Notes: a model not told the origin generated them from the letters alone. A DNA stretch of 64,000 nucleotides from Affinirhizobium straminoryzae (GCF_007004135.1 NZ_VJMG01000038.1:1-64000), one strand, 5' to 3'; counted from the stretch's first letter, positions 38,020 to 47,408 are shown. Translations and numbers: made by a program.

Positions 38020-40164
38020 CTACCAGGTGTACTTGACGCTGGCGAGCACGCTGCGGCGATCGCCGAAATAGCAGCTGCCGTAATAGCAGGTGGTGACATA
38101 CTCCTTATCGAACAGGTTCTTTGCTGTCACCTGTAAGTTGAGATTATCAGTCACCTTATAAAGGGCCGAGAGATCGAAGAGCGCGTAATCGGCCACTTTC
38201 ACGGTGTTTTCGCGGTCGCCATAGCTTGCGCCGACATAGCGCACGCCGCCGCCAAGCGTGATGTCACCGCGCACGCCATTGCCCGGCAGGGTGTAGGATG
38301 CCCAGGCGGAGGCGATGTGCCTGGGCACCCGCTCCGGCCGGTTGCCGATCAGAGCGGCATTGTCGTCGCCGGTGATTTCGGCATCCCAGTAGGAATAGGC
38401 AAGCGTCATGTTCCAGCGCTCGGACAGCTCGAACTTGCCCTCCAGCTCGATGCCGCGCACCGTCACTTCGCCGGTCTGGCGCGTCTCGGTGGGTGAGATC
38501 GTGGTCGGCACATTGGTCTGGCTCAGATCGAAGACGGCGAGCGAGAACAGGCCGTTGAACCCTTCCGGCTGGTATTTCACGCCGAATTCCACCTGCTCGC
38601 CCTCCTGCGGCTTCAGGCTGGCGCTGGTGCCGTAATTGACCGTCGGCGCGACCAGCGGCTGGAAGGAGGTGGAATAATTGGCATAGGCCGAAAGCGCCGG
38701 CGTCGCCTTGTAGGTGAGCCCGATGCGCTTGGTGAAGGCGTTTTCCGTGGTGTCGTCGGCGGTGCCGGTCAGCAGGTAGTCGGCGCGGGTGTTGACATGG
38801 TCATAGCGCCCGCCGAGCGTCAGGATCCAGCGGTCGTCCAGCGTCAGCTCTTCCTGCGCATAGAGGCCGAGCGCCTTCTGCTTCACCTTCCAGTCCACGT
38901 AAGGGCCGAGCGTGATGCAGGAGAGGCCGCAATAGACGGGGTTGAAGATGTCGATGCCGCCGGCCGTGCCCATCAGGATGTTTTCATGCGTCTTGTCATA
39001 GGCATAGTCGAGGCCGACCAGCGTCTTGCTGTCCACGCGGTCAAGGCTCGCATCATATTGCAGCTGGTTGTCGATGACGAAGCGGTCGGCCACGCCATCC
39101 ACGGTGAAGGCGGTGCGGTCGGCGGTCGGATCGGTGGAGGCGCCGTAGACATCTCCATAGTTCAGGCTGATATGCGTGTAGCGCGCCGACTGGCGGAAGG
39201 TCAGCCCGTTGTCGAAGTCATGGCTGAACTGATAGCCGATATCCTTCTGGATGGTGTTGAAGCGGTTGAGTTCCGGCTCTCCGAGAAAGCTTTTCGTGTC
39301 GATCGCGACCCCCATCGGAAAACCGCGGGACACGGAGGATTCACGCTTGCTGTAATCGGCCAGCAGCGTCAGCGACGTGCCGGCATCGGGGCTGATGGTC
39401 AGCGCCGGCGCGATATAGAGCCGGTCGTCATTGGAATAGGCGGTGCCCATGTCGGCATTCTGCCACTTGGCGGTCAGCCGGTAGCTGTAGACACCCTCGG
39501 CATCGAGGGGGCCTCCAAAATCCGTGCCGGTTTCCACATGGCCGTCGCCGAGCGTGGTGTAGACTTCCGCATGCGGCGCATCCTGCGGCCGCTTGGTGAT
39601 GGCGTTGATCAGGCCGCCCGGCGCATTGAGGCCGAACAGGGTGGAGGTGGAGCCCTTCAGCACCTCGACCCGCTCCAGCCCGTAGGGTTCCAGCCGCTGC
39701 GCGGTGAACCAGGCGGGAATGCGCGCCGCCAGCCCGTCGCGATAGGTGCCGAGCGTGGTCTGGTCGAAGCCGCGGATGCGGAAATAGTCGTAACGGTCAT
39801 CCGAGCCGAACTCGTCGACGAAGACGCCCGCCGTGTAGGCCAGGACCTCCTGCGTGTTGGTTGTGCCGCGTTCCTCGATTTCCTTCTGCGTGACGACGGA
39901 GACGGAGGCCGGCACATCGAGGATCGGCGTGTCGGTCTTGGTGGCGGTGCGGGCCTGCTTGGCCACCACCGACCCGTTGCCTTCCACAGAACCCGAGCCC
40001 TGAACGAGAACCGGATCCAGCACGGTTTCCTGCGCATGCGCGATGTTTCCGGCACCTGGCAGCGGGGCGGTCCCAAGCAGGGCCACGGCAGCAACGGAGG
40101 CACTCAGCAGGCGATGCCGCGTCCCTGTCCTTGCCCGTCCGGCTGGTGTTGAAACATGCTGCAT
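38020..40164 (-). CDS. fhuA: TonB-dependent siderophore receptor
   Basis: This 714-residue outer-membrane receptor has a signal peptide, a TonB-box-like segment near VLDPVLVQG, a plug domain (DVPASVSVVTQKEIEERG, GLNAPGGLINAITKRP) and a 22-strand barrel ending in VKYTW. It resembles hydroxamate receptors of the FhuA type; the precise ligand is not readable. ATG 40164 has AAAGGATG upstream; ATG 40173 is an alternative. fhuF follows immediately, while the ABC importer genes lie 5 kb further left. Confidence 0.87.
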   Translation of the reverse strand: MQHVSTPAGRARTGTRHRLLSASVAAVALLGTAPLPGAGNIAHAQETVLDPVLVQGSGSVEGNGSVVAKQARTATKTDTPILDVPASVSVVTQKEIEERGTTNTQEVLAYTAGVFVDEFGSDDRYDYFRIRGFDQTTLGTYRDGLAARIPAWFTAQRLEPYGLERVEVLKGSTSTLFGLNAPGGLINAITKRPQDAPHAEVYTTLGDGHVETGTDFGGPLDAEGVYSYRLTAKWQNADMGTAYSNDDRLYIAPALTISPDAGTSLTLLADYSKRESSVSRGFPMGVAIDTKSFLGEPELNRFNTIQKDIGYQFSHDFDNGLTFRQSARYTHISLNYGDVYGASTDPTADRTAFTVDGVADRFVIDNQLQYDASLDRVDSKTLVGLDYAYDKTHENILMGTAGGIDIFNPVYCGLSCITLGPYVDWKVKQKALGLYAQEELTLDDRWILTLGGRYDHVNTRADYLLTGTADDTTENAFTKRIGLTYKATPALSAYANYSTSFQPLVAPTVNYGTSASLKPQEGEQVEFGVKYQPEGFNGLFSLAVFDLSQTNVPTTISPTETRQTGEVTVRGIELEGKFELSERWNMTLAYSYWDAEITGDDNAALIGNRPERVPRHIASAWASYTLPGNGVRGDITLGGGVRYVGASYGDRENTVKVADYALFDLSALYKVTDNLNLQVTAKNLFDKEYVTTCYYGSCYFGDRRSVLASVKYTW

Positions 40165-40245
40165 CGCCTTCATCCTTTCGCTTGCGCCCGGGGCGTCACA
40201 CCCGGCTTCCTCAGGATCACGCGCCCGTGATCGTCTTGCGGGCAG

Positions 40246-40273
40246 ACCATAGAAAGAAGATGAAAAGAGTCAA
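40246..40273 (-). promoter_or_regulatory. Candidate promoter of the receptor-fhuF operon
   Basis: On the minus strand TTGACT (40273-40268) and TATGGT (40251-40246) are separated by 16 bases, a plausible sigma-70-type pair about 80 bp before the receptor ATG. Confidence 0.4.
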
Positions 40274-40345
40274 GTTATAATGCCGGGGAAAAGCGCCGTC
40301 ATAATTTCCTGATATCGGCAAAATCCCGGCGCGGCAGGGCCTTCC

Positions 40346-40363
40346 GGTTAACGGGCGTTAACC
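40346..40363. promoter_or_regulatory. parS-like centromere palindrome
   Basis: GGTTAACGGGCGTTAACC has 8-bp perfect arms around GG. The inner 16 bases fit the repABC centromere pattern GTT-N4-GC-N4-AAC except for one centre base (GG instead of GC). It lies about 340 bp before repA. RepB is the expected binder. No second copy is visible between repA and repB or after repC. Confidence 0.55.
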
Positions 40364-40701
40364 AAAAACTGCTTGACGCGACTCTGTGCATGTCGCAACG
40401 CTGTTACGGAATAAGGGCGAAACTGCCCTTGTCCAGCGTTAGAGCTTCCGGTCCCTGTTAGTATCGGAAGCGGGCGTATAAGATCGATCGAGAGAATCGG
40501 TCGCGTCCGCAGCGCTGAACGGTGGCATTGCGCAAAGCCTGCAGCACCGCGGCCGGCTTCGCAAGGCCGGTGATCAGGCCGTGCGGGGCGGCAAGGGTGG
40601 CGGTGATGGGGCAGCGGGTCTGATCTGCGCCCTGTCCCGCCCGGCAGGCAGACAAGGCCCGGCGGCTTTGACGGCAGCCGGAACGACAACGGAGAATAAG
40701 G
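40364..40701. other. repA leader region
   Basis: About 340 bp without a gene. It contains a TTGACG (40373-40378) that could be a -35 element without a clear partner, and an inverted repeat GCTTCCG/CGGAAGC (40444-40450 and 40465-40471) that could be an operator for RepA/RepB autoregulation. No small peptide gene could be supported. Confidence 0.4.
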
Positions 40702-41967
40702 ATGGCGTCGATGACGCGCGGTCAGGCAAACAGCACATCGGCATCCGGCGCGGACACCCGCCTGCCGGCCGATCAGACCATTGCGGCCGATGCGCAGGCG
40801 CTGTCGGAGCAGTTGAAGGCCATGCGCGAGCGGCTGTTTCCGCCGGCCGCCAGCAAGACCCTGCGCGCCTTCTCCTCTGGCGAGGCCGCCAAGCTGATCG
40901 GCGTCTCCGATGGCTATCTGCGCCAGCTGTCCCTGGCGGGCGAGGGGCCGCAGCCGGAAACCGGGGCCGGCGGCCGCCGCTTCTATTCGCTGGCCGATAT
41001 CCATGCGCTGCGTTCCTATCTGTCCGAACAGGCGCTCTCGAAGGGCAATCTCGCCAAGGCGCGCAGCTATCTGCCGCGCCGCGATGGCGCCCGTGGCGAG
41101 CATCTCCAGGTCATTTCCGTTACCAATTTCAAGGGCGGTTCCGGCAAGACCACGTCTGCCGTGCATCTGGCGCAGTATCTGGCGCTGACCGGCCACCGGG
41201 TGCTGGCGGTCGATCTCGATCCGCAGGCCTCGCTGTCGGCCCTGTTCGGTTACCAGCCGGAGCTGGACCTGACCGGCAACGACACGCTCTATGGCGCGAT
41301 CCGCTATGACGAGGCCGCGCGCCCGCTCTCCGAGATCATCCGCCGGACCTATTTCCCGGGACTTGATCTGGTGCCCGGCAATATCGAGCTGCAGGAATTC
41401 GAGCACGAGACGCCGCAGGCGCTGGCGAGGCGTCAGAACGGCGTGGATTCCGGCCCGGTCTTCTTCGCCCGCATCCAGGCGGCGCTTGCCCAGGTGGAGG
41501 AACATTACGACGTCGTCGTGATCGATTGCCCGCCGCAGCTCGGCTATCTCACGCTGTCGGCGCTCTGTGCCTCCTCCTCGGTTCTCGTCACCGTGCATCC
41601 GCAGATGCTTGATGTCGCCTCGATGAACCAGTTCCTGTTCATGACCTCGGATCTGCTGGCGGTGGTGCGTGAGGCGGGCGGCACGCTGAACTTCGATTTC
41701 CTGCGTTATCTCGTCACCCGCTACGAACCGAATGACGGGCCGCAGGCGCAGATCGTCGGCTTCATGCGCTCGCTGTTCGGTGAGCGCGTGCTGACCTCGC
41801 CGATGCTGAAATCCACCGCCGTGTCCGATGCGGGCCTGACCAAGCAGACGCTGTACGAGGTGGGCCGCGAGAATTTTACCCGCGCCACCTATGACCGGGC
41901 GCTGGAGGCGATGAACGCGGTCAATGGCGAGATCGAAACCCTGATCCATGCGTCCTGGGGCTGGTGA
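40702..41967 (+). CDS. repA: Plasmid partitioning protein RepA (ParA-type ATPase)
   Basis: This 421-residue protein has an N-terminal region with an HTH (FSSGEAAKLIGVSDGYLRQL, about 57-76) and a ParA-type ATPase with the deviant Walker A FKGGSGKTT (143-151) and Walker B YDVVVIDCPPQ. RepA of repABC replicons drives segregation with RepB at parS and represses the operon. A GGAGAATAAGG site precedes the ATG. repB follows after 44 bp. Confidence 0.95.
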   Translation: MASMTRGQANSTSASGADTRLPADQTIAADAQALSEQLKAMRERLFPPAASKTLRAFSSGEAAKLIGVSDGYLRQLSLAGEGPQPETGAGGRRFYSLADIHALRSYLSEQALSKGNLAKARSYLPRRDGARGEHLQVISVTNFKGGSGKTTSAVHLAQYLALTGHRVLAVDLDPQASLSALFGYQPELDLTGNDTLYGAIRYDEAARPLSEIIRRTYFPGLDLVPGNIELQEFEHETPQALARRQNGVDSGPVFFARIQAALAQVEEHYDVVVIDCPPQLGYLTLSALCASSSVLVTVHPQMLDVASMNQFLFMTSDLLAVVREAGGTLNFDFLRYLVTRYEPNDGPQAQIVGFMRSLFGERVLTSPMLKSTAVSDAGLTKQTLYEVGRENFTRATYDRALEAMNAVNGEIETLIHASWGW

Positions 41968-42011
41968 CCCGATGGCGCGTGACGACAGATGAGCAAGGAA
42001 AGGCAGGACGG

Positions 42012-43151
42012 ATGGCAGGCAGCCGCAAGAACGAGTTGAAGGCCCTGTTCGGGGGAGGGCTGGCACCCGCTCCGGCCAAGGCGCCGGATGCGGATCAGCG
42101 CGCGACCGAGCCGAACGCTGCGCCGCAGCCAGGCTCTCCGGCGTCCTCGGCCCAGGGTGCCGCCGGCCCGTCGCCTGCGATGCCGTCGTCTGCCTCATCC
42201 GCCGCTCCGGCTCGCAGCGCCTCGGGCGCCGTGAAGGCCATGGGGCTGTCGCTCGGCTCGCTGTCGCGCGATGCCGAAGAGGTGCGGGCGCTGCGACAGG
42301 CGCTCAGCGATGGCGAGCGGGTGGTGTCCGTGCCGACGGAGCGCATCGAGGCCTCCTTCGTGGAGGACCGTCTGCGGATCGGCGATCAGGATGACGAGGA
42401 TTTCGCTGCCCTGGTCGACAGCATGCGCGACAGCGGCCAGCAGGTGCCCGTGCTGCTTCGCCCGCATCCGACCCGGCCCGGCCACTACCAGACCGCCTAT
42501 GGCCATCGCCGCATCCGCGCGGCTGCCCGCCTCGGCATCGAGGTCAAGGCGGTGGTGCGCGCCCTCAACGATGACGAACTGGTGCTGGCGCAGGGCAAGG
42601 AAAATGCCGAGCGTCGCAACCTTTCCTTCATCGAGCGCGCCGTCTTTGCCCGCAATCTCGCCGCTCGCGGTTTTGACCGCAAGGTGATCGGCGAGGCGCT
42701 GTCGGTGCAGAAAAGCGAGCTGTCGCGCCTGATGCAGGTGGTGGAGGCGGTGCCCGAACGCTTCATCCGGTTGATCGGCGCAGCACCCAAGGCGGGCCGC
42801 GATCGCTGGATGAAACTCGGCGAATTGCTGCAGCAGCCTGATTCGCTGGCGCGCGCCGCGGGGGAAGTCGAGAGCGATAATTTTTTGTCGGCGCCGAGCG
42901 ATGAGCGGTTCCAGCTGCTGTTCGACCGGCTTTCCGCGCGGCTGAAAAACGCTCGGACAGCATCTGGCGAACAGTCTGCCGTGCGCACCCTGACGGATGG
43001 TCAAGGCACTGTTTTTGCTCGTCTTCGCCGGGATGGCAAGGCAGCGCGCATCGAGTTCTCGAGCGGGGTCGACGAGGCCTTTCTCGAGGAGGCGGCGGAT
43101 TTTCTGGCTGCCCGCTACAGGGAATTCCTGGCGTCGAAAAAGGCCAAATGA
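42012..43151 (+). CDS. repB: Plasmid partitioning protein RepB (ParB-type)
   Basis: A 379-residue protein with the RepB start MAGSRKNELKALFGGGL, an Ala/Pro-rich linker, a ParB nuclease-like domain (SFVEDRLRI...GQQVPVLLRPH, TAYGHRRIRAAARLG) and an HTH (RKVIGEALSVQKSELSRLMQ). It binds parS and works with RepA. ATG 42012 is preferred over an in-frame start at 41964, since the sequence from 42012 is the conserved N-terminus. Confidence 0.95.
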   Translation: MAGSRKNELKALFGGGLAPAPAKAPDADQRATEPNAAPQPGSPASSAQGAAGPSPAMPSSASSAAPARSASGAVKAMGLSLGSLSRDAEEVRALRQALSDGERVVSVPTERIEASFVEDRLRIGDQDDEDFAALVDSMRDSGQQVPVLLRPHPTRPGHYQTAYGHRRIRAAARLGIEVKAVVRALNDDELVLAQGKENAERRNLSFIERAVFARNLAARGFDRKVIGEALSVQKSELSRLMQVVEAVPERFIRLIGAAPKAGRDRWMKLGELLQQPDSLARAAGEVESDNFLSAPSDERFQLLFDRLSARLKNARTASGEQSAVRTLTDGQGTVFARLRRDGKAARIEFSSGVDEAFLEEAADFLAARYREFLASKKAK

Positions 43152-43261
43152 ACGGTCTGAGGCCGGGTGTGCGTCCCCGCGCGTAAAGGCGGATCTATAA
43201 TCAGTGCCGGCCGGATGAACCGGCCCTGTGACGAAGCTGGAAAGGACGAAACGAGAGCAAG

Positions 43262-43305
43262 AAAAAAGGCCCCCAAAACGTTACCATTTCGGAAGCCCTC
43301 TTCAA
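43262..43305 (-). ncRNA. incA: repABC counter-transcribed RNA (IncA-type)
   Basis: The repB-repC spacer encodes a small antisense RNA on the minus strand. Its end is an intrinsic terminator: AGGGCTTCCGAAA (43299-43287) pairs with TTTTGGGGGCCT (43278-43267) around an eight-base loop, followed by a T run to 43262. The promoter at 43312-43340 sets the 5' end near 43305, giving a product of about 45 nucleotides. In repABC replicons such ctRNA pairs with the repC leader to lower RepC synthesis and sets copy number and incompatibility. A further hairpin (GGCCGG/CCGGCC, 43209-43225) lies in the target leader. Confidence 0.85.
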
Positions 43306-43311
43306 TGTAGC

Positions 43312-43340
43312 AATTTAAGAGAATCACTTCCGCGCGTCAA
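43312..43340 (-). promoter_or_regulatory. Promoter of the counter-transcribed RNA
   Basis: On the minus strand TTGACG (43340-43335) and TAAATT (43317-43312) are separated by exactly 17 bases, a near-consensus sigma-70 promoter pointing toward the ctRNA hairpin. Confidence 0.75.
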
Positions 43341-43436
43341 AGTCAAGAGTCGGCGGCCGATTGGCTGTTTCCGGCGCGTGATTTTGTGGCCGCATGGTCG
43401 CTTTCCGGGCCGCCTTGCCTCCGTGAGGAGATGGCC

Positions 43437-44666
43437 ATGCAAGAGAGACTGGCAACGACGCCGTTTGGCGGCGCTCCGTTGCGTGCGAAGAATTTTGCCC
43501 GGATGACGCAGGTCGAACGGCAACAGGAGAGCCTGCGCAAGGGCGAGGGCGGCAATGCCACCGGCACGGCCGACAAATGGCAGCTGATCCGCGCGCTGAC
43601 CGAGGCGCGGGCGGTCTATGGCCTGTCCGACCGCTCGATCGCGGTGCTGGAGGCGCTGACAAGCTTTCACCCGGCGCGCGAGCTGGATGGCAAGGCGCCG
43701 CTGATTGTGTTTCCCTCCAATGCGGAACTGTCGCTGCGCTGCCGCGGCATGTCGCCGGCCACGCTGCGCCGGCATATCGCGGCGCTTGTCGAGGCGGGGC
43801 TGATTTTTCGCCGCGACAGTGCCAACGGCAAGCGGTTTTGCCAGCGCGACGACCGCGGCCAGGTCGAAAGCGCCTTCGGCTTCGATCTGGCGCCGCTGGC
43901 GCTGGCCGCCGACCGGATCTTTGCCGAGGCCGAGACCGCGCGCGAGACGGCACGTCAGGTGGCGCGGCTGAGGGCCGAGATCAGCCTGCATCTGCGCGAT
44001 ATCGCAAAAACCATCGAGGCGGCGCTGACGGAGGCGCGGACCGGCGACTGGCAGACCTTCATCGAAAGCCTGCAGGCGCTGTCCGGACGCATTGCCCGCA
44101 ATGGCGAGATCGCCGATCTTTCGGCGCGTGCCAAGGCGCTGCTGTCGCTCCGGATTGCGGTGGAGACGGCTTATCTCGACACCCTTTCCAATGAAGAAAT
44201 GAGCGCCAGTGACTCCGCTTTTGAGCGCCATATTCAGAATTCAAACACAGACCTCTCACTTGAAAGAAACGGCCAAAGAGTCACAGAGAGGGCGGGACCG
44301 GTGGCGGCAAACGCACAGGCAGCGGGGGAGGAACCGCCCAAACTGGAGAGGAAATCGGTCGGCATCGGGCTCAAAGCCTTCCTGGAAGCCTGCCCGCAGA
44401 TTGCCGATTATGCCCGCGACGGGGTGAAAAGCTGGCGGGACGTGCTGGCGGCGGCCGAGGTGGTCCGCTCCATGCTCGGCATCAGCCCCAGCGCCTGGGC
44501 GGCGGCTCGCAGTGCCATGGGCGAGGTGGAGGCGGCGATCGTGATCGCCGCGATCCTGGAGCGGGCAGAGGCGATCCGCTCGCCGGGCGGTTATCTGCGC
44601 GACCTGACGGGCAAGGCCGCGAAGGGCCGCTTCTCCATCCATCCGATGCTGAAGGCGCTGCGGTGA
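43437..44666 (+). CDS. repC: Plasmid replication initiator RepC
   Basis: A 409-residue replication initiator of repABC plasmids. The N-terminal part (TTPFGGAPL, then a winged-helix region LSLRCRGMSPATLRRHIAAL) binds DNA, followed by a coiled-coil-like helical stretch and a C-terminal GYLRDLTGKA segment. GAGGAG lies six bases before ATG 43437; ATG 43431 two codons earlier is possible. Its leader is the target of the antisense RNA. An AT-rich stretch around 44180-44290 inside the gene is the probable origin. Confidence 0.95.
   Translation: MQERLATTPFGGAPLRAKNFARMTQVERQQESLRKGEGGNATGTADKWQLIRALTEARAVYGLSDRSIAVLEALTSFHPARELDGKAPLIVFPSNAELSLRCRGMSPATLRRHIAALVEAGLIFRRDSANGKRFCQRDDRGQVESAFGFDLAPLALAADRIFAEAETARETARQVARLRAEISLHLRDIAKTIEAALTEARTGDWQTFIESLQALSGRIARNGEIADLSARAKALLSLRIAVETAYLDTLSNEEMSASDSAFERHIQNSNTDLSLERNGQRVTERAGPVAANAQAAGEEPPKLERKSVGIGLKAFLEACPQIADYARDGVKSWRDVLAAAEVVRSMLGISPSAWAAARSAMGEVEAAIVIAAILERAEAIRSPGGYLRDLTGKAAKGRFSIHPMLKALR
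44180..44290 (+). other. Probable replication origin (oriV) inside repC
   Basis: About 110 bases within repC are markedly AT-richer than the rest of the gene and encode a low-complexity Ser/Asn-rich linker. In repABC plasmids studied so far the origin lies in an AT-rich part of repC, so this is the best candidate; I see no iterons. Confidence 0.5.
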
Positions 44667-44677
44667 GGCGCGGCGCC

Positions 44678-44703
44678 CGGCGGGAAAGATCAGGCCCGCC
44701 GGC
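44678..44703. terminator. Bidirectional hairpin between repC and the globin-coupled transducer
   Basis: CCGGCGGG (44678-44685) and CCCGCCGG (44696-44703) form a perfect 8-bp stem with a 10-base loop between the convergent repC and chemotaxis genes, overlapping the last codons of the latter. There is no T run, so its role as a terminator is uncertain. Confidence 0.35.
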
Positions 44704-46195
44704 GTGGCCGTTCCTCGGCGGGGACGTGACGCTGCTGGCCGCGGGTGCGGAAACGGCCGAGCAGTTCGCCGAGACTGCCGGAGATCGCCACCAGGTTCTG
44801 CGTCGAGGCGCTGGTTTCTTCCATCAGCGCCGCGTTGCGCTGGGTGATCTGGTCCATGCTGCGCACCGCCGTGTTGATCTCGTTGATGCCGGAGGATTGC
44901 TCGCGGGCCGACTGGGCGATGGAATTGATATGTTCGTTGATGCTGGCGACCCGCTCGCCGATCGTCACCAGCGCTTCACCCGTGCGGTTGACGAGGCTGA
45001 CGCCGCGGTTGACGTCGGCCGAGGAGCGATCGATCAGGTCCTTGATTTCGCGCGCTGCGGCGGCCGAGCGCTGGGCAAGCTCGCGCACTTCCTGGGCAAC
45101 GACCGCAAAGCCCTTACCCTGTTCGCCGGCGCGTGCCGCCTCGACGCCGGCATTCAGCGCCAGAAGATTGGTCTGGAAGGCGATGTCGTCGATCACGCCG
45201 ATGATCTGCGTCATCTTCTGCGACGATCCCTCGATGTCCTGCATGGCGGTGATCGCCTCGCGCACCACCGCGCCGGAGCGCACGGTTTCCTCGGACGAAG
45301 CCTGGACGATCTGCTGCACCTCGGCGGTGCGCCTTGCCGTGGAGGCGGAGATCGAGGTGATCTGCTCGAGCGTCGCCGCCGTCTGCTCCAGCGCGGATGC
45401 CTGCTGTTCGGCCCGCTTGGCCATGTCGTCGGTCGCGGATGAAATGCCGGTCACCTCGGCGCGCACCTGATCGACGGCGCCGTAAATATCCGACATCGCA
45501 TTGTTGAGTTCCGCGACGGAGCGATTGTAATTGGCCTTGATCTGCTCGAAATCGGCAGCCAGCGTCTGATGTACCTCCGCTGTCAGGTCGCGCGCCGCCA
45601 GCTGGTCAAGAGCGGCATCGATCGCCTTCAGCGCCTCCTGCTGGTCGGCGGCGGCGCGGGCCCGTTCCGCTTCGGTCTTGGCGCGCTCGGCAGCGAGCGC
45701 GTCGAGATAGACGGAGATCGCATAGTCCATGTCGAGAAGGGCAGCCTTCACCACCGTGCAAAGCTGCTGTTCCACGGCCTTTGCCTTCTTCTCCACGAAC
45801 AGGCCCTTCAACTGCGAGCCGATCACCGCCTTGATGATGCCTTCCATGATCATGGCATAGCCGCCGATATACCAGCGCGGTTCCAGGCCGAGCCGCGCAT
45901 GGGTGCGCCCGACGGTGGAAACCGCATCCACATAGGCCTCGTCATAGCGACCGGACGCAATGCCGTCCCAATGCTGCACCTGGCGGCCCTTGGCATGCGC
46001 CACATGGGCGGGATTGCGGAAGAAGGCGGCCGTATGCGGATGGCGTGCCGCCTTTTCATAAAAGACGTCCAGTGCAGGCCCGATGGCGCCCGCCAGCATC
46101 GGCCGCATCTCGGCGAGAACACGCCGCTGGGCCTCATCGAGACCGACGAAATCCAGGCGTTCCTTCAGGTGCTGCATCTTTTCATGGGGCGACAT
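44690..46195 (-). CDS. Globin-coupled methyl-accepting chemotaxis transducer (HemAT-like)
   Basis: This 501-residue soluble transducer has an N-terminal protoglobin sensor (about 1-165) with a probable haem-ligand His (H99 in [10 protein letters not shown]), a helical linker, and a C-terminal MCP signalling domain with the tip [20 protein letters not shown]. No membrane helices. It is expected to sense oxygen (or NO/CO) and steer aerotaxis through CheA/CheW. ATG 46195 follows GGAG-N7; a TTG two codons upstream is less likely. It is convergent with repC. Confidence 0.87.
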   Translation of the reverse strand: MSPHEKMQHLKERLDFVGLDEAQRRVLAEMRPMLAGAIGPALDVFYEKAARHPHTAAFFRNPAHVAHAKGRQVQHWDGIASGRYDEAYVDAVSTVGRTHARLGLEPRWYIGGYAMIMEGIIKAVIGSQLKGLFVEKKAKAVEQQLCTVVKAALLDMDYAISVYLDALAAERAKTEAERARAAADQQEALKAIDAALDQLAARDLTAEVHQTLAADFEQIKANYNRSVAELNNAMSDIYGAVDQVRAEVTGISSATDDMAKRAEQQASALEQTAATLEQITSISASTARRTAEVQQIVQASSEETVRSGAVVREAITAMQDIEGSSQKMTQIIGVIDDIAFQTNLLALNAGVEAARAGEQGKGFAVVAQEVRELAQRSAAAAREIKDLIDRSSADVNRGVSLVNRTGEALVTIGERVASINEHINSIAQSAREQSSGINEINTAVRSMDQITQRNAALMEETSASTQNLVAISGSLGELLGRFRTRGQQRHVPAEERPRRRA

Positions 46196-46364
46196 GGGCA
46201 AACTCCGGGGCAGGCAGGCGGGTTACTTGATTTCGCAGTATTTTAGGCGATATTGATTAATGACGACTTATTGTTGCGTTTCCGATGTCCGGGTTGTGTG
46301 CAGGCTAGAAAATGCTGCAGATCCCCCGAAATTCCCTAGATTTTCGACATCAAAAATGCTTCAA

Positions 46365-46380
46365 GATATGATTACATATC
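46365..46380. promoter_or_regulatory. Inverted repeat upstream of the LuxR-type gene
   Basis: GATATGATTACATATC has 6-bp perfect arms around ATTA and lies 75 bp before the LuxR-type start, between two divergent genes. It could be an autoregulatory binding site for that regulator. Confidence 0.4.
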
Positions 46381-46455
46381 GTAAATTGACTTGGCTTGAG
46401 GGAGAGACAGCTCCGATCCTCTGCCACGATCAAGCCTCGAAAGCCCGACGACCAC

Positions 46456-47187
46456 ATGCTGAACCGCCCCCTGTTCCGCCGTGCCGACAATCTGGAGGAG
46501 TTTGTCGACCTGGCGTCTGTTCCGCGTCATCGCTTCATCCACAACCACCCCTTCATGGAACGCCTGCGCAAGGCCGTGCCTTTCGATTTCGTTGCCGTCA
46601 GCGGGCTCGACATCGACCGGTTCCGGTTCGGCTCGGCGCAGTCGCTCGACACCGATTTTCCGCCCGCCTTTCTCGAGGCCTATTACGGCGAGCGCCTCCA
46701 CCTGACGGATCCCTTCGTGCTGTTGTCGAAGCTCTCCGAGGGCGTCGTGATCGAAAGCGAGGTGCTGAAGGATGTGGAGCTGCCGGAGCGGCTGGCCTAT
46801 CTGCTGGAAACCTTCAATGTGCGCAACCGCACGCTGTTTCCGATCCGCCGTGGCGACCAGATGTACGGCTCCGTCGGCTTTACCCGTGTCACTCCGTTCG
46901 ATCCGGACGAGATTGCCTTTCTCGGCGCCATCGCCAAATCCGCCCATACCGAGATCACCCGCCCCCTGATGGAGCGCTTCGCGGCAGCGGAGATGAAACT
47001 GTCGACCGGTGAACTGACCTGTCTCCGCCTCGCCTCCGGCGGTCTGACCAGCGAGCAGATCGCGGCGGAAAGCGGCTATCAGGTCGATACGGTCAACACC
47101 TATATCAAGAACGCCACGAAGAAGATCGGCGCCTCCAACCGCACCCAGGCGATTGCCGAGGCGATTCGCCGCCGTCTGATCGATTGA
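46456..47187 (+). CDS. LuxR-family regulator with autoinducer-binding-type domain
   Basis: This 243-residue protein has an N-terminal autoinducer-binding-like domain (about 20-165) and a C-terminal LuxR HTH (STGELTCLRLASGGLTSEQI, then VDTVNTYIKNATKKIG). The Asp-Pro of the acyl-homoserine-lactone pocket is kept in LTDPFV, but the Trp residues usual in LuxR are not visible around it. The ligand may therefore differ or be absent, as in VjbR-like regulators of Rhizobiales. ATG 46456 starts the family-like part; the ribosome site is weak. There is no luxI gene in the window. Confidence 0.82.
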   Translation: MLNRPLFRRADNLEEFVDLASVPRHRFIHNHPFMERLRKAVPFDFVAVSGLDIDRFRFGSAQSLDTDFPPAFLEAYYGERLHLTDPFVLLSKLSEGVVIESEVLKDVELPERLAYLLETFNVRNRTLFPIRRGDQMYGSVGFTRVTPFDPDEIAFLGAIAKSAHTEITRPLMERFAAAEMKLSTGELTCLRLASGGLTSEQIAAESGYQVDTVNTYIKNATKKIGASNRTQAIAEAIRRRLID

Positions 47188-47408
47188 TGTCCGACCCCTC
47201 GACTTCTTGCATACAAACTGCATAATGCAGTGGATTTTCAGGGGCTAATTTACAAAACTTCAATGGAATGCTCCGATAAATCGCTCTAGCGGCGCATGAT
47301 GCCGGTAGAGCGGCCATGATGGCCGACACTCATTCCCCCTGTCTGACCATTGACCGCGTCCCGCCGGGCGGCGTCCCGCGCCGCGCCGACCGACCGGCAG
47401 GAGATCGC

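Noticed and set aside
40174..40345. IRO/RirA box for the TonB receptor
   Set aside because: No TGA-N9-TCA could be found; TGA and TCA pairs present have the wrong spacing.
40348..42198. 616-residue open frame on the minus strand
   Set aside because: Antisense to repA and the repA leader; composition is low-complexity Arg/Gly/His and no family is recognisable.
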